Position numbers and translations under genes: made by a program
Notes under the pieces: model-generated
Seen by the model: only the letters and a program-made list of their open reading frames with translations
Databases searched by the model: none
Told to the model about the DNA's origin: nothing
Assembly (NCBI GenBank): GCA_036395755.1
Contig: DASWCZ010000042.1
Coordinates: 1 to 64,000, forward strand
Length of the DNA stretch: 64,000 bases
Origin: Gp7-AA6 sp036395755
Lineage (GTDB): Bacteria > Acidobacteriota > Thermoanaerobaculia > UBA5066 > Gp7-AA6
Direction: 5' to 3'
Shown: positions 49,093 to 58,639 of the stretch, piece by piece
Layout of the letters: the number at the start of each line of letters is the position of its first letter
Position numbering within the stretch: position 1 is the first letter of the stretch

Positions 49093-51537
49093 ATGAGTCC
49101 GATCCGGCGAATTTTCCTGGGCGTGGCCACGACGTTGCTGACGGTCGCGACGGGCTTCTCGCAATACGAGCCCTCTTCCCGGGCGACCAATTCGGACCGC
49201 TACGCCGACCGCCGCTCCGACGGCCACCGCAACGGCTACTCGTACGTCCGGGAGACGGTCGGCGGCGTGACCGTGCAGTCGAGCTGGAACGGCCGGGTGA
49301 CGGCCCGGCGCAACATGCCGATTTCCGCCGGAGACGAGATCCTGACATCCGAAGCCGGTCGCGCCGAGGTCGGGCTCGCCGATGGCAACCTCCTCTTCGT
49401 CGGCGGTGGAACCCGCGCGCGCTTCTCCTCACTGAACGACCAGCAGGGCGAGAACGACGAGTTCTCGGCGATCGATCTCCGCGACGGCTCGGTCGTCCTC
49501 GCGACGACGGGCACGAACGAGGAGTCCGTCCCGCGAATCGACACCGAGGACGTCACGGTCTACCTGTCGGCGAGCTCACGGGTGCGCGTCAACGCCGACC
49601 CGCGGCGCGGGACGGCCGTCGTCGTGCGCGCCGGCTCCGCCGAAGTCCGAACGCGCTCGGACAGCTACACGCTGGACGGGGGTCAGTACCTGATGGTGCA
49701 GGGAGACGAAACGCCCGACATCTCGCGGGGCGTCTTCTCGCGCGACCGGTTCGACCTCTGGTGCGCCGATCGGCTGGAAGGTCTCTCCTCCGAAACCACT
49801 CGTAGCGTCTCGGCTCGTTACGTGGACGACGAATATGCGAGCGACGTCGTTGCTCTCGACGGTTACGGCGACTGGGAATACAACTCCACCTACTCGACGA
49901 ACGTCTGGGTCCCGCGCGTCGACATCGATTGGACGCCCTACTCCTACGGAAGCTGGTACTACACGCCGATCGGTCTGACGTGGTGGTCGTCGGACCCCTG
50001 GGGCTGGTACCCGTTCCACTACGGCAGCTGGTTCTTCGACCTCGGCTTCCACCACTGGTGCTGGGCGCCCTCCTACACGTACTCGCCGGCGTGGGTCTAC
50101 TGGGCGTACACCCCGAACTATGTCGGCTGGTGCCCCGTCGGGTACTACTCGTTCTACTCCCCCTGGTTCAACAACTACTACCGGTCCTGGGGCTGGACGG
50201 GCGGTTACAGCCGGGCACAGAACCTCGTGTTCGCTCTTTCGGGCACGTTCAAGACCGCCAAGGTCGACTTCGGCGGATGGAACTTCGTCGCCGCCCGATC
50301 GCTCGCGACGTCGACCGACCGATTGTCCGTTGTCTCCGGATCGCGGATCGCCTCGACCCTGGGCGATCAGATTGCGATTTCGGCCAAGCCGATCGTCGTC
50401 GCATCGCGCGGCGACTCCGTGTCCCAGGCGATCCAGCGCTATGTCAAGGAAGCTCCCGCCTTGATCGAGCGCACCCAGTCGAGGGACGCCACCCGCCTCG
50501 CACCCGTCCTCGCGCGCGAGAAGACGCTTTCCCCTTCGACCCTGAACGCTCTGCAGGAGCGGGCCGTCGTAACCGGCCGCGGCCGGATCGCGGGACCGGG
50601 CTCCGAGGAGCTCGCGTCGCGCGGAACGAGGGTCGAGAGAGGGCGTTCAGTCACGGAGTTTCTCGGCAGCCGCGGCGCCGCTAAAAAGGGCGCAATCGAT
50701 AGAGGATCCGCATTCGCCCGCGGCCGCAAGGGCGGTGAAGCGGTCGAGCCGAGCAACGACGACGCCTGGCGGGGCCGGGGCCGGGATATCGGCCGCGCAC
50801 CGGCTCCGGACGTCTCGGGCGTGGGCCGGGAAGACAGGGGTCGCGGACGGCCGGAGATCGCCCCGCGCGACGGGCGAGGGCCAGATCGGTCCGCACCGGC
50901 TCCCGCTGCGGAGGATTGGCGGCAGCGCGCCCCCGAGTCGAAGCGCGAAGCGCCGGGGCCTTCCGCCGACCGGCCGTCCCGCGCGCCCTCCGAGGTGGAT
51001 CGGGGCAAGCCGGGCAAATCGGTCTCGCGCGAGGAAGCGTGGCGCGGTCGGCCCGAATCGCGGTCGGCTGTCCCGGCGCTCGAGTCCCGGGCTCCCACCG
51101 CGGGCTGGCGAGCCCGCTCGGATGTTCCGCCCGCCCGCCGGGTGATCGAGGGTGCGGTTCCGAGCCGCCGGTGGCAGGGTGAGACGGACGTTGCCCCGCG
51201 CGGCCGCGAAAACGCTCGCGAGCTCGGCTGGCGCGAGCGCGGTCCCGAGAGGGCCGCCCCCGCGCCGCGCGGGTATCACCCCGATGCGCGCGAGTACCGG
51301 GCACCTGCGCCCCCGGCGCGCGGGTATCGCGAGCCGCCGCCCGAGTACCGGGCACCCGCGCCTCCGGCACGCGAGTATCGCGAGCCGCCGCGCGAGTACC
51401 GGGCACCCGCGCCTCCGGCACGCGAGTATCGCGAGCCGCCGCGCGTCGAGCGGGGGCGAGCGTACTCCGCGCCACCTTCCCGCCCGGCGGCCCCCGAGTC
51501 CGGTAACAGGGGACACGGCAAGAATCGCAAGGACTGA
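49093..51537 (+). CDS. FecR / DUF6600-like secreted protein with proline-tyrosine repeats
   Basis: 814 residues from ATG 49093, chosen because GGAGG lies 6 bases upstream (ATG 49087 overlaps that site). Signal peptide, FecR-like beta domain at ~55-170 (GRVTARRNMPISAGDEI, DSYTLDGGQYLMVQG), then a Trp/Tyr-rich DUF6600-type section (YGSWYYTPIGLTWW, GWYPFHYGSWFF), and a long basic Pro/Arg tail with three 17-residue repeats. No sigma regulator or TonB receptor gene is adjacent, so a surface or matrix role is likelier than signalling. Confidence 0.82.
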   Translation: MSPIRRIFLGVATTLLTVATGFSQYEPSSRATNSDRYADRRSDGHRNGYSYVRETVGGVTVQSSWNGRVTARRNMPISAGDEILTSEAGRAEVGLADGNLLFVGGGTRARFSSLNDQQGENDEFSAIDLRDGSVVLATTGTNEESVPRIDTEDVTVYLSASSRVRVNADPRRGTAVVVRAGSAEVRTRSDSYTLDGGQYLMVQGDETPDISRGVFSRDRFDLWCADRLEGLSSETTRSVSARYVDDEYASDVVALDGYGDWEYNSTYSTNVWVPRVDIDWTPYSYGSWYYTPIGLTWWSSDPWGWYPFHYGSWFFDLGFHHWCWAPSYTYSPAWVYWAYTPNYVGWCPVGYYSFYSPWFNNYYRSWGWTGGYSRAQNLVFALSGTFKTAKVDFGGWNFVAARSLATSTDRLSVVSGSRIASTLGDQIAISAKPIVVASRGDSVSQAIQRYVKEAPALIERTQSRDATRLAPVLAREKTLSPSTLNALQERAVVTGRGRIAGPGSEELASRGTRVERGRSVTEFLGSRGAAKKGAIDRGSAFARGRKGGEAVEPSNDDAWRGRGRDIGRAPAPDVSGVGREDRGRGRPEIAPRDGRGPDRSAPAPAAEDWRQRAPESKREAPGPSADRPSRAPSEVDRGKPGKSVSREEAWRGRPESRSAVPALESRAPTAGWRARSDVPPARRVIEGAVPSRRWQGETDVAPRGRENARELGWRERGPERAAPAPRGYHPDAREYRAPAPPARGYREPPPEYRAPAPPAREYREPPREYRAPAPPAREYREPPRVERGRAYSAPPSRPAAPESGNRGHGKNRKD
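51292..51444 (+). repeat. Three tandem 51-bp repeats in the FecR/DUF6600 gene
   Basis: Units begin at 51292, 51343 and 51394, each coding EYRAPAPPAREYREPPR or a close form. Units 2 and 3 are nearly identical in DNA; unit 1 has a few changes. Copy number could vary between strains. Confidence 0.85.
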
Positions 51538-51571
51538 TCCCGCCTCGAAAGGGGATTTCCTCTTCCTCACA

Positions 51572-51597
51572 CCGCGCCTTCGGGCGCGGTTTTTTTT
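51572..51597 (+). terminator. Strong intrinsic terminator
   Basis: CCGCGCC, loop TTCG, GGCGCGG, then eight T. It ends the FecR/DUF6600 gene 35 bases after its stop. Confidence 0.93.
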
Positions 51598-51622
51598 GGC
51601 GACGTCCGATCCAAGCTACTTC

Positions 51623-51901
51623 ATGGGAAACTACAATTCCGATCCGATGAGCAGCCTGCGCCTGTCGACCCTGCTGGGCAGCGCCCTGTTCGTCTTTTAC
51701 TGCACGGCGGTCGGCGTTTACCTTCTGCTGCGACCGTGGACCGCCGGCGTCGGAGCCGGCGGGTGGACCAGCTCCGGATTTTTTCGAGGGTTCGTTTCGG
51801 GTCTCGGGGTCGTTCATCTCTTTGCCGGGGCTTCGGACCTGAGGGTCCTCTCCCGGCAACTGTCGGAGGATGACGTGACGGCCGGCCGACCACCCCGATG
51901 A
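51623..51901 (+). CDS. Small two-helix membrane protein
   Basis: 92 residues from ATG 51623 (ATG 51647 also possible). Hydrophobic segments at ~14-36 and ~55-75 and a short C-terminal LSRQLSEDD tail. The longer open frame upstream is a shadow of the preceding gene and crosses the terminator, so it is rejected. Its stop overlaps the ThiE-like start. Function unknown. Confidence 0.65.
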   Translation: MGNYNSDPMSSLRLSTLLGSALFVFYCTAVGVYLLLRPWTAGVGAGGWTSSGFFRGFVSGLGVVHLFAGASDLRVLSRQLSEDDVTAGRPPR

Positions 51902-52509
51902 AGTCCCTCTACGTGACCGAACGACGCGCGGTCGGAGACGTGGCCTTTGAGCGGCTCCTCGAGTCTCTCGAAGGCGCATCGGGGCTGACCGTCGAGCTGC
52001 GCGAGAAGGGAACACCCGACTCCGAGGCGCTCTCCTGGGCCAGACTCGCGCGCCAAGCGCTCGGACCCGAAGTGGCACTTTTCGTGAACCGGAGGCTCGA
52101 CCTGGCGCTCGCCGCGGAAGCCGACGGCATTCACCTCCCCGCCGACGGCCTGCCGCCATCCCGCGTGCGGTCCGCTTCGCCGAGGGGGTTCCGGATGGGC
52201 ATCTCGACGCACTCGGTCGAAGGAGCGGCTCGCGCGATCGGCGAAGGCGCCGACCTCGTTGTGCTCGGACCGATCTTCGAGACCCCCTCCAAGCGCCCTT
52301 TCGGGCCGCCGCTCGGACCGGGCGTCCTGGAAGAGCTTCCGCCGCTCGACAGGCACGAGTCGGAGGTGTTCGTGATCGGCGGGATCGACGAATCCCGGCT
52401 GGAACGGATCGCGCCGTTTGCCGACCGCCTCTCGGGAATCGCCGGCATCCGGCTCTTCCAGGAGGCTGCCGATCCCCGGTCGATCGTGGAAAGGATCGCG
52501 CGTCTGTGA
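51898..52509 (+). CDS. ThiE/TenI-family protein
   Basis: 203 residues, (beta/alpha)8 phosphate-binding barrel. ELREKG near 33-38, GIHLPADGLP, GISTHSVEGA, LGPIFETPSK and VIGGI are the conserved loops. ThiE joins the pyrimidine and thiazole halves of thiamine; TenI aromatises the thiazole. No other thi genes are near, and the GIHLPADG form is TenI-like, so the exact reaction is left open. Confidence 0.8.
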   Translation: MKSLYVTERRAVGDVAFERLLESLEGASGLTVELREKGTPDSEALSWARLARQALGPEVALFVNRRLDLALAAEADGIHLPADGLPPSRVRSASPRGFRMGISTHSVEGAARAIGEGADLVVLGPIFETPSKRPFGPPLGPGVLEELPPLDRHESEVFVIGGIDESRLERIAPFADRLSGIAGIRLFQEAADPRSIVERIARL

Positions 52510-53954
52510 AGACCCTCGACCGGATCAAGCCGATCGGCGAAAGGCTCCCTCTGCTCGTGCGGCGCCTGATCGGTCCATTCGCCCTCGTCGCCACGGTCAT
52601 CGCGGTCGTGCTGCTCTTGACGGCGCTCCGGATCCCGACCACCAACGCGCGGGGGGATCACGACTACGGCGCTCTGGCGATCGGCATCGCCGTGGCCCTC
52701 GTTCTGACGCGGGTCCTCGACTACATCTTCTTCGACGTTGCGTTCCGGCTGCGGCGGAAAACTCCGGCCCCGGCGCTCCTGCGACAGCTCGTCGGCCTCC
52801 TCGTCTTCGGTCTCACGGCGGCCATCCTTCTCCATGTGATCCTCCAGGTCGAGCTGACCGGCGTTCTCGCCACGTCGGCCGTCCTGACGGTCGTCATCGG
52901 TCTCGCGCTGCAGGACACGCTCGGAAACCTGTTTTCCGGGCTCGCCCTGCACCTCGAGAAGACCGTCCAGGTCGGCGACATGATCCGCTCCGGCGAGGTC
53001 TTCGGAACGGTCGAACAGCTCTCGTGGCGGGCGATCAAGTTGCGCACGATGGAAGGCAACGTCCTGCTCATCCCCAACAGCGTCGCCAGCCGGGAGCGCC
53101 TGGAGGTCTTCCCGCGGCCGGGGCGCCCCATCGCGAGAACGCTCAAGGTGGATCTCGAGTACGACCTGGCGCCCGCGCGGGCGCGGGAAGTGCTCGAAGC
53201 GGCCGGCCGAGACCTTCCCGGCATTGCGGCCTACCCCGAGCCGACCGCCTATTTGAAGGCCTTCGACCAATGGGCGATTGCCTATGAGCTTCGCTACTGG
53301 CTGGACGACTATGCGAAGTTCCTCGATCTCGATTCCCAGATTCGCGAACGCGTCTGGTATCGCCTGGAGCGCGAGAGCATCCCGATCGCCTACCCGGTGA
53401 TCCGGCAGTATCGGTACGACGCCGGGACGCTCGCGCATCCGTCCCGGCGCTCCGAAATCGAGTCGGCGATCTCGAACGTCGACCTTTTCGCGCTCCTCTC
53501 CGACGAGGCGCGCTCACGGGTCGCCGACGGCGCGCGCGAGCGCCGCTTCGCCGCGGGGGAGACGGTCGTCCGCGAAGGGGACCGGGGATCCTCGATGTTC
53601 GTCGTGGAAACGGGGCGCCTCGGCGTCTCCGCCCACGGGAACGTGGGGCAGAGCCAGCGGCTCGCGGTGCTCGAGCCGGGAGCCGCGTTTGGGGAGATCA
53701 GTCTTCTGACGGGCGACCCCCGCACGGCGACCGTCCGCGCCATGACCGAAGCGACCCTGGTCGAGATCGGCAAGGCCACGTTGCTCCCCATCCTCCGGGA
53801 AAACCCCTCGATCGTCGGGATGCTCGAGCTGACCATGCAGGAGCGGCGCAAGCGAGCCGCCGACGCTCTCGAGGCCGCGCGCGGGGAGACCGATCGAACG
53901 GAAGATCGGACCCCTCTGCGTCAGCGGATCGCACGGTTCTTCGGGCTGAAGTGA
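52506..53954 (+). CDS. MscS-type channel with C-terminal cyclic-nucleotide-binding domain
   Basis: 482 residues from GTG 52506 (GTGA overlap). Four hydrophobic helices, the pore helix VVIGLALQDTLGNLFSGLALHLE, a cytoplasmic beta domain (VGDMIRSGEVFGTVEQLSWRAI) and a cNMP domain at ~325-450 with the phosphate-binding GEISLLTGDPRTATV. Such bCNG channels may open to cyclic nucleotides as well as tension. No cyclase is close. Confidence 0.9.
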   Translation: MKTLDRIKPIGERLPLLVRRLIGPFALVATVIAVVLLLTALRIPTTNARGDHDYGALAIGIAVALVLTRVLDYIFFDVAFRLRRKTPAPALLRQLVGLLVFGLTAAILLHVILQVELTGVLATSAVLTVVIGLALQDTLGNLFSGLALHLEKTVQVGDMIRSGEVFGTVEQLSWRAIKLRTMEGNVLLIPNSVASRERLEVFPRPGRPIARTLKVDLEYDLAPARAREVLEAAGRDLPGIAAYPEPTAYLKAFDQWAIAYELRYWLDDYAKFLDLDSQIRERVWYRLERESIPIAYPVIRQYRYDAGTLAHPSRRSEIESAISNVDLFALLSDEARSRVADGARERRFAAGETVVREGDRGSSMFVVETGRLGVSAHGNVGQSQRLAVLEPGAAFGEISLLTGDPRTATVRAMTEATLVEIGKATLLPILRENPSIVGMLELTMQERRKRAADALEAARGETDRTEDRTPLRQRIARFFGLK

Positions 53955-53958
53955 CGCC

Positions 53959-54342
53959 ATGAAAGTCCTGCTCGGTCTCGACCTGACCGAGGTCGACCGC
54001 GTCGCGGGCGTGCTCGAGCGCTGGGGGGACCGATTCGTCCGTCGCATTTTCCGGCCGGGAGAGCTCTCGCGGAGCCGCCGCCATCCGCGCGCGCGCGCGG
54101 AGCACGTCGCGGGCCGGTTCGCGGCGAAGGAGGCCGCGATGAAGGCGCTCGGCATCGGCTGGCGCGGTCTCGCTTTTCGGGACGTCGAGGTTGGACGCGA
54201 TCCGCGCGGGAAACCGACTCTTTCGTTCCACGGGCGCGCCCTCGATCGGTCGCGGGAGCTGCGCGTCGCGAGCACGGAGGTCTCGATCACCCACACGGGA
54301 ACGATGGCAGCGGCGGTCGTCCTCCTCGTAACGGAGGAGTAG
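53959..54342 (+). CDS. acpS: Holo-[acyl-carrier-protein] synthase
   Basis: 127 residues with GLDLTEVDRV at 6-15 and RFAAKEAAMKALG, which hold the magnesium and CoA residues. It adds 4'-phosphopantetheine to ACP Ser, and is the likely enzyme for the carrier at 3045. Four bases after the channel gene. Confidence 0.93.
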   Translation: MKVLLGLDLTEVDRVAGVLERWGDRFVRRIFRPGELSRSRRHPRARAEHVAGRFAAKEAAMKALGIGWRGLAFRDVEVGRDPRGKPTLSFHGRALDRSRELRVASTEVSITHTGTMAAAVVLLVTEE

Positions 54343-54384
54343 GCCGGGCGGCGCCGACTCCTGCTATCTTTCCGGGCTTCGAAC

Positions 54385-57318
54385 ATGGCGACCTCCGGCG
54401 ACTACAAGGCGACGCTCAACCTCCCGAAGACCGACTTCCCGATGAAGGCGGATCTTCCGCGGCGCGAACCGGAGCGGCTCGCCGCGTGGAAGAAAATGGA
54501 TCTCGAGGCGGCAGTGCGCGCGGCTTCGGCCGGCCGGCCGCGTTTCATCCTCCACGACGGTCCCCCCTACGCGAACGGGAACATCCATATCGGCACGGCG
54601 TTGAACAAGATCCTCAAGGACTTCGTCGTGCGAAGCCGGTCCATGCTCGGCTTCGACGCTCCGTACGTGCCGGGCTGGGACTGCCATGGCCTGCCGATCG
54701 AGCGGAAGGTGGACCAGGAGCTTGGAGCGAAGAGGCGCGAGATGTCGGCGCTCGAAGTCCGTCGAGCCTGCCGCGACTACGCCGACCGATACATCTCGAT
54801 TCAGCGGGAGGAATTTCGACGCCTCGGCGTCGGCGGGCTCTGGGATCGGCCGTACACGACGATGAGCCGGGAATACGAGGCGGAGATCGCACGGGCTTTC
54901 GGGGAGTTCTTTCAGAGGAATCTCGTTTACCAGGCTCTGAAATCCGTCCGCTGGTGCTTCGCGGATCGGACGGCTCTCGCGGAGGCAGAGCTCGAGTACG
55001 AGGAGCGGACGGACCCGGCGATCGACGTCGCCTTTCCGTTCGAAGGCGGAGAGGTGCTCGATCGCTTCCCGAAGGAGGACCGCTCCCGGGAAATCGAGAG
55101 CCTGCCCGTTTTCGCCGCGATCTGGACGACGACGCCGTGGACCATACCGTCGAATCTCGCGATCGCCGTCCATCCGCAGGAGCGCTATCAATTGGTGTCG
55201 ACGGGAAACCGGCTCTACGTCGTCGCCGAAAAGCTCTCCGCGGAGCTTGCGCGGCGAGTCGGGTGGACGAAATGGAGCGTCCAAGGCGTCGTGCCGGGGT
55301 CACGGCTCGTGGGCCTCCGCTACCGACACCCCCTCGGAAGAGAGATGCGGGGCGAGCTGACCCCCGAGGAGGAGGCGCGCTCTTTCCGCGTCGTCGCGGG
55401 CGACTACGTCACGATGGAGGCCGGCACCGGGCTCGTCCACACCGCGCCGGGCGCCGGAGAGGACGACTTCCAGACCGGCGTGCGTGAAGGGTTGCCCATC
55501 CTGTCTCCCGTCGATGCCGCCGGCCGGTTCACGACGGTACCCAGGTACCACGGTAAGAAGGTAATGGATGCGAACGCGGAGATCGTGAAAGACCTCGAGG
55601 CCGCCGGGGCGCTCCTCCACCTCGCGCCTGCGTTCCGGCACGAATACCCGCACTGCTGGCGCTGCAAGAACCCGGTCATCTTTCGAGCGACCGTCCAATG
55701 GTTCGTGCGGCTCGACGAACCCTCGGCCGACGTTCGGGCCGGAGCGCTCAAAGCGATCCGGCAGGTGCGGTGGGTACCGGCCTGGGGAGAGTCGCGGATC
55801 GCCGGAATGGTCGAGAACCGGCGCGAGTGGGTCATATCCCGACAGCGGCGGTGGGGCTCCCCGATCATGCTTCTCTACGCGATTCGCGGAGACGAGCGGC
55901 TCGTCTACCCGTGGAAGGAGTCTGTGGACGAGCAGAAGAAGTTCTTCGAGCACGTCGTCGCGATCTTCCGCCGGGAAGGGGGCGACGCCTGGTACGCGCG
56001 GCCCGCGACCGACTTTCTGCCCCCGGGCGCGGATCTCAAGGATTTTCGGCGGGAGGACTTCGTCGCCGAAACCGACATCCTGGATGTCTGGTTCGACTCC
56101 GGCGTCTCGCATCTGGCGGTTCTCCGGTCTGGCGAGTGGCCGGAGTTGACGCGCAAGCGCAATGGCCCACCGGCCGATCTCTACGTCGAGGGGCACGACC
56201 AGTACCGCGGCTGGTTTCAGTCGTCGCTCCTGACGTCCGTCGTGCTCTACGGCGCTGCACCCTACGGCGGGGTCATCACGCACGGATTCGTCGTAGACGG
56301 TTCCGGACGGAAGATGTCGAAATCTCTCGGCAATGTCATCGAGCCACAGAAGATTCTCGACAAGTACGGCGCCGACATCCTGCGGCTCTGGGTGACGAGC
56401 CTCGACTACCGCGACGACGACCCGATCTCCGACGAGATCCTCGCGCGCTGCGCGGAGGCGTATCGCAAAATTCGCAACACCGCGCGCTACCTGATCTCCA
56501 ACCTGTACGACTTCGAGCCCGCCGCCGACGCGGTCGCCTCACGTGACCTCGCGCCCCTCGACCGCTGGGCCCTCCACCAGGCCCGGCGCCTCTCGGCTCG
56601 ACTCGCCGCGGCGTACCGCGATTACGAGTTTCACCTCGTGTACCATTCCCTCGTCAACTTCTGCGCGACGACGCTCTCCGCCTTCTATCTGGACGTGTTG
56701 AAGGACCGTCTGTACGCCTCTCCAGCGGCTTCCCGCGAGCGCCGCTCCGCGCAGACCGCCATGCACCGGATCGGGCGCTCGATTGCGACACTCGCCGCCC
56801 CGGTCATGCCGTTTACTTCCGAAGAGATCTGGGAAGCGCTCCCTGGTCGGAAGGAACAATCGGTCCACCTCGCGCGTTTCGAGGCGCTGGATGACCTTCC
56901 GGATGAGCCGCTCCCCGAAGAGGCCTGGGATCGCCTGGTGAAGCTGCGTGAGGAGGCGGCCCTTCTGCTCGAAGCGGCGCGGCGGGAGAAGACGATCGGA
57001 TCCTCGCTCGAGGGCGCGATCGCCCTGACCCAAAACGAGGCCCTCGAGAGCGACCGCGCCGCGACCGGGACGGAAGGTGCCGGTCTCGCCGACCTCTTCA
57101 TCGTGTCGGAAACGATTCCGGCCGCGGAGCCGGCCGGCGACGGCTGGACCGCCTCCCAGGCCTATCCCGGCCTCTGGCTCAAGTTCGAAAAGGCGCGCGG
57201 CCGCCGGTGCGACCGGTGCTGGAAAGTGACGCCCGAGGCGGAGGCGGACGGGATCTGCGCGCGCTGCCGGCGGGCGCTCGAGTCTCTGGCGGCCGAGCCG
57301 GCGGGGCTCGCGCGATGA
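54385..57318 (+). CDS. ileS: Isoleucyl-tRNA synthetase
   Basis: 977 residues. HIGT at 68-71, KMSKS near 643 (GRKMSKSLGN), a CP1 editing domain (TTPWTIPSNLA, HTAPGAGEDDF), and C-terminal zinc-finger CDRCWKV plus CARCRR. Full bacterial type. It charges tRNA-Ile and edits Val-tRNA. Its stop overlaps lspA. Confidence 0.96.
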   Translation: MATSGDYKATLNLPKTDFPMKADLPRREPERLAAWKKMDLEAAVRAASAGRPRFILHDGPPYANGNIHIGTALNKILKDFVVRSRSMLGFDAPYVPGWDCHGLPIERKVDQELGAKRREMSALEVRRACRDYADRYISIQREEFRRLGVGGLWDRPYTTMSREYEAEIARAFGEFFQRNLVYQALKSVRWCFADRTALAEAELEYEERTDPAIDVAFPFEGGEVLDRFPKEDRSREIESLPVFAAIWTTTPWTIPSNLAIAVHPQERYQLVSTGNRLYVVAEKLSAELARRVGWTKWSVQGVVPGSRLVGLRYRHPLGREMRGELTPEEEARSFRVVAGDYVTMEAGTGLVHTAPGAGEDDFQTGVREGLPILSPVDAAGRFTTVPRYHGKKVMDANAEIVKDLEAAGALLHLAPAFRHEYPHCWRCKNPVIFRATVQWFVRLDEPSADVRAGALKAIRQVRWVPAWGESRIAGMVENRREWVISRQRRWGSPIMLLYAIRGDERLVYPWKESVDEQKKFFEHVVAIFRREGGDAWYARPATDFLPPGADLKDFRREDFVAETDILDVWFDSGVSHLAVLRSGEWPELTRKRNGPPADLYVEGHDQYRGWFQSSLLTSVVLYGAAPYGGVITHGFVVDGSGRKMSKSLGNVIEPQKILDKYGADILRLWVTSLDYRDDDPISDEILARCAEAYRKIRNTARYLISNLYDFEPAADAVASRDLAPLDRWALHQARRLSARLAAAYRDYEFHLVYHSLVNFCATTLSAFYLDVLKDRLYASPAASRERRSAQTAMHRIGRSIATLAAPVMPFTSEEIWEALPGRKEQSVHLARFEALDDLPDEPLPEEAWDRLVKLREEAALLLEAARREKTIGSSLEGAIALTQNEALESDRAATGTEGAGLADLFIVSETIPAAEPAGDGWTASQAYPGLWLKFEKARGRRCDRCWKVTPEAEADGICARCRRALESLAAEPAGLAR

Positions 57319-57848
57319 GCCTTTTCCCGCGGTTGAAGGAGAGCGCGGTCTATCGCACCGGGTACTTCCTCGTTTCGCTCGCGGTGTTGCTGATGGACCA
57401 GTGGACCAAGGGCGTCGTGATGCGGACGTTCCAGGTCCACGAGTCGCGCGAAGTCGTTTCCGGGCTGTTCGACCTGACCTACGTGCAGAACAGCGGCGCC
57501 GCCTTCGGCCTCTTCGCGTCCGTGGACTCCTCCGTAAAGGCAATCGTGCTGAACAGCGTCGCGGTTCTCGTCTTCTTGATCGTCTCCGCGTACGCGCTCC
57601 GCTCCTCCCACAAGAGCGTCCGGCTCCAGGTCGGCCTCGCTCTCATTCTGGGCGGCGCGGTGGGCAACCTCCTCGACCGCGTGCGTTTCACGTACGTCGT
57701 GGACTTCCTGGATTTCTCGATTTCCGGCCACCACTGGCCGGCTTTCAACCTCGCAGACTCGGCGATCTGCGCGGGAGTCGCCCTTCTCTTTCTCGACATG
57801 CTGCAGCGCGAGGACGAAGCGGAGGCCCGCCCCGCTGCCTCGGGATAG
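57315..57848 (+). CDS. lspA: Lipoprotein signal peptidase
   Basis: 177 residues, four helices. Catalytic Asp130 (VVDFLDF) and Asp148 (FNLADS), with DQWTK near 28 and NSGAAFG at 59-65. It cleaves prolipoproteins after lipidation by Lgt. ATG 57315 overlaps ileS (ATGA). Confidence 0.94.
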   Translation: MSLFPRLKESAVYRTGYFLVSLAVLLMDQWTKGVVMRTFQVHESREVVSGLFDLTYVQNSGAAFGLFASVDSSVKAIVLNSVAVLVFLIVSAYALRSSHKSVRLQVGLALILGGAVGNLLDRVRFTYVVDFLDFSISGHHWPAFNLADSAICAGVALLFLDMLQREDEAEARPAASG

Positions 57849-57852
57849 CCCC

Positions 57853-58638
57853 GTGTTTCCCCGGCTCATCCACATCGGCTCGTTCTACCTCCCGACGTAC
57901 GGCGTCATTCTCGCGATCGCCTACCTGGTCGGGATCTGGATGCTCCGTCGCAAAGCGAGGGCCGAGGGTTTGCCGGAGCAGAAGATCTTCGACTTCTCGC
58001 TCTACGTCCTCGCGTCCGCCATCCTGGGGGCGAAGGTCCTCCTCGTGATCGTCGAATGGCGCCACTACATGAGGAGTCCCAGCAACTTCATCGAGGTACT
58101 GCGCTCCGGGGGCGTGTTCTACGGCGGTCTGATTGCGGCGACCACGGTCGGCATCTGGTACATGCGGAAGCACCGGCTGCCGGCGTGGAAGATCGCCGAC
58201 ATGGGAGCTCCGTCGATCGCTCTCGGCGAGGCGATCGGGCGCTGGGGCTGCTTCGCAGCGGGCTGCTGCTACGGCAAGCCGACCGACGGGCCCTTCGGTG
58301 TGACGTTCCGGGATCCGTTTGCGCACGAGGCCGTCGGAACTCCGTTGAACGTGGCGCTCCATCCGACGCAGATCTACCTGTCGGCAAACGCGTTCGTGAT
58401 CTTCCTGATCCTTCAGTGGGCGTACCGGCGGCGGACGTTCGACGGCGAGGTCTTCTGGCTGTATGTTCTTCTCTACGCGATCACCCGCGGAATCCTCGAG
58501 ACTTTCCGGGGCGACTCCGTCCGCGGGTTCCTGATTCCGGGCGTTCTCTCGACGTCGCAGTTCATCGGCCTCCTCGCAGTCGCGGCGTCCGTTGGAATGC
58601 TGATCTACCTTTCTCGACGGCGCCGCGCCGCCGCTTGA
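57853..58638 (+). CDS. lgt: Prolipoprotein diacylglyceryl transferase
   Basis: 261 residues from GTG 57853. Seven or so helices, GGVFYGGLIA, and the signature loop GRWGCFAAGCCYGKPTD, the cysteine-rich variant found outside Proteobacteria, then HPTQIY. It moves diacylglycerol from phosphatidylglycerol to lipobox Cys. Beside lspA, so both lipoprotein steps are together. Confidence 0.94.
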   Translation: MFPRLIHIGSFYLPTYGVILAIAYLVGIWMLRRKARAEGLPEQKIFDFSLYVLASAILGAKVLLVIVEWRHYMRSPSNFIEVLRSGGVFYGGLIAATTVGIWYMRKHRLPAWKIADMGAPSIALGEAIGRWGCFAAGCCYGKPTDGPFGVTFRDPFAHEAVGTPLNVALHPTQIYLSANAFVIFLILQWAYRRRTFDGEVFWLYVLLYAITRGILETFRGDSVRGFLIPGVLSTSQFIGLLAVAASVGMLIYLSRRRRAAA

Positions 58639-58639
58639 G

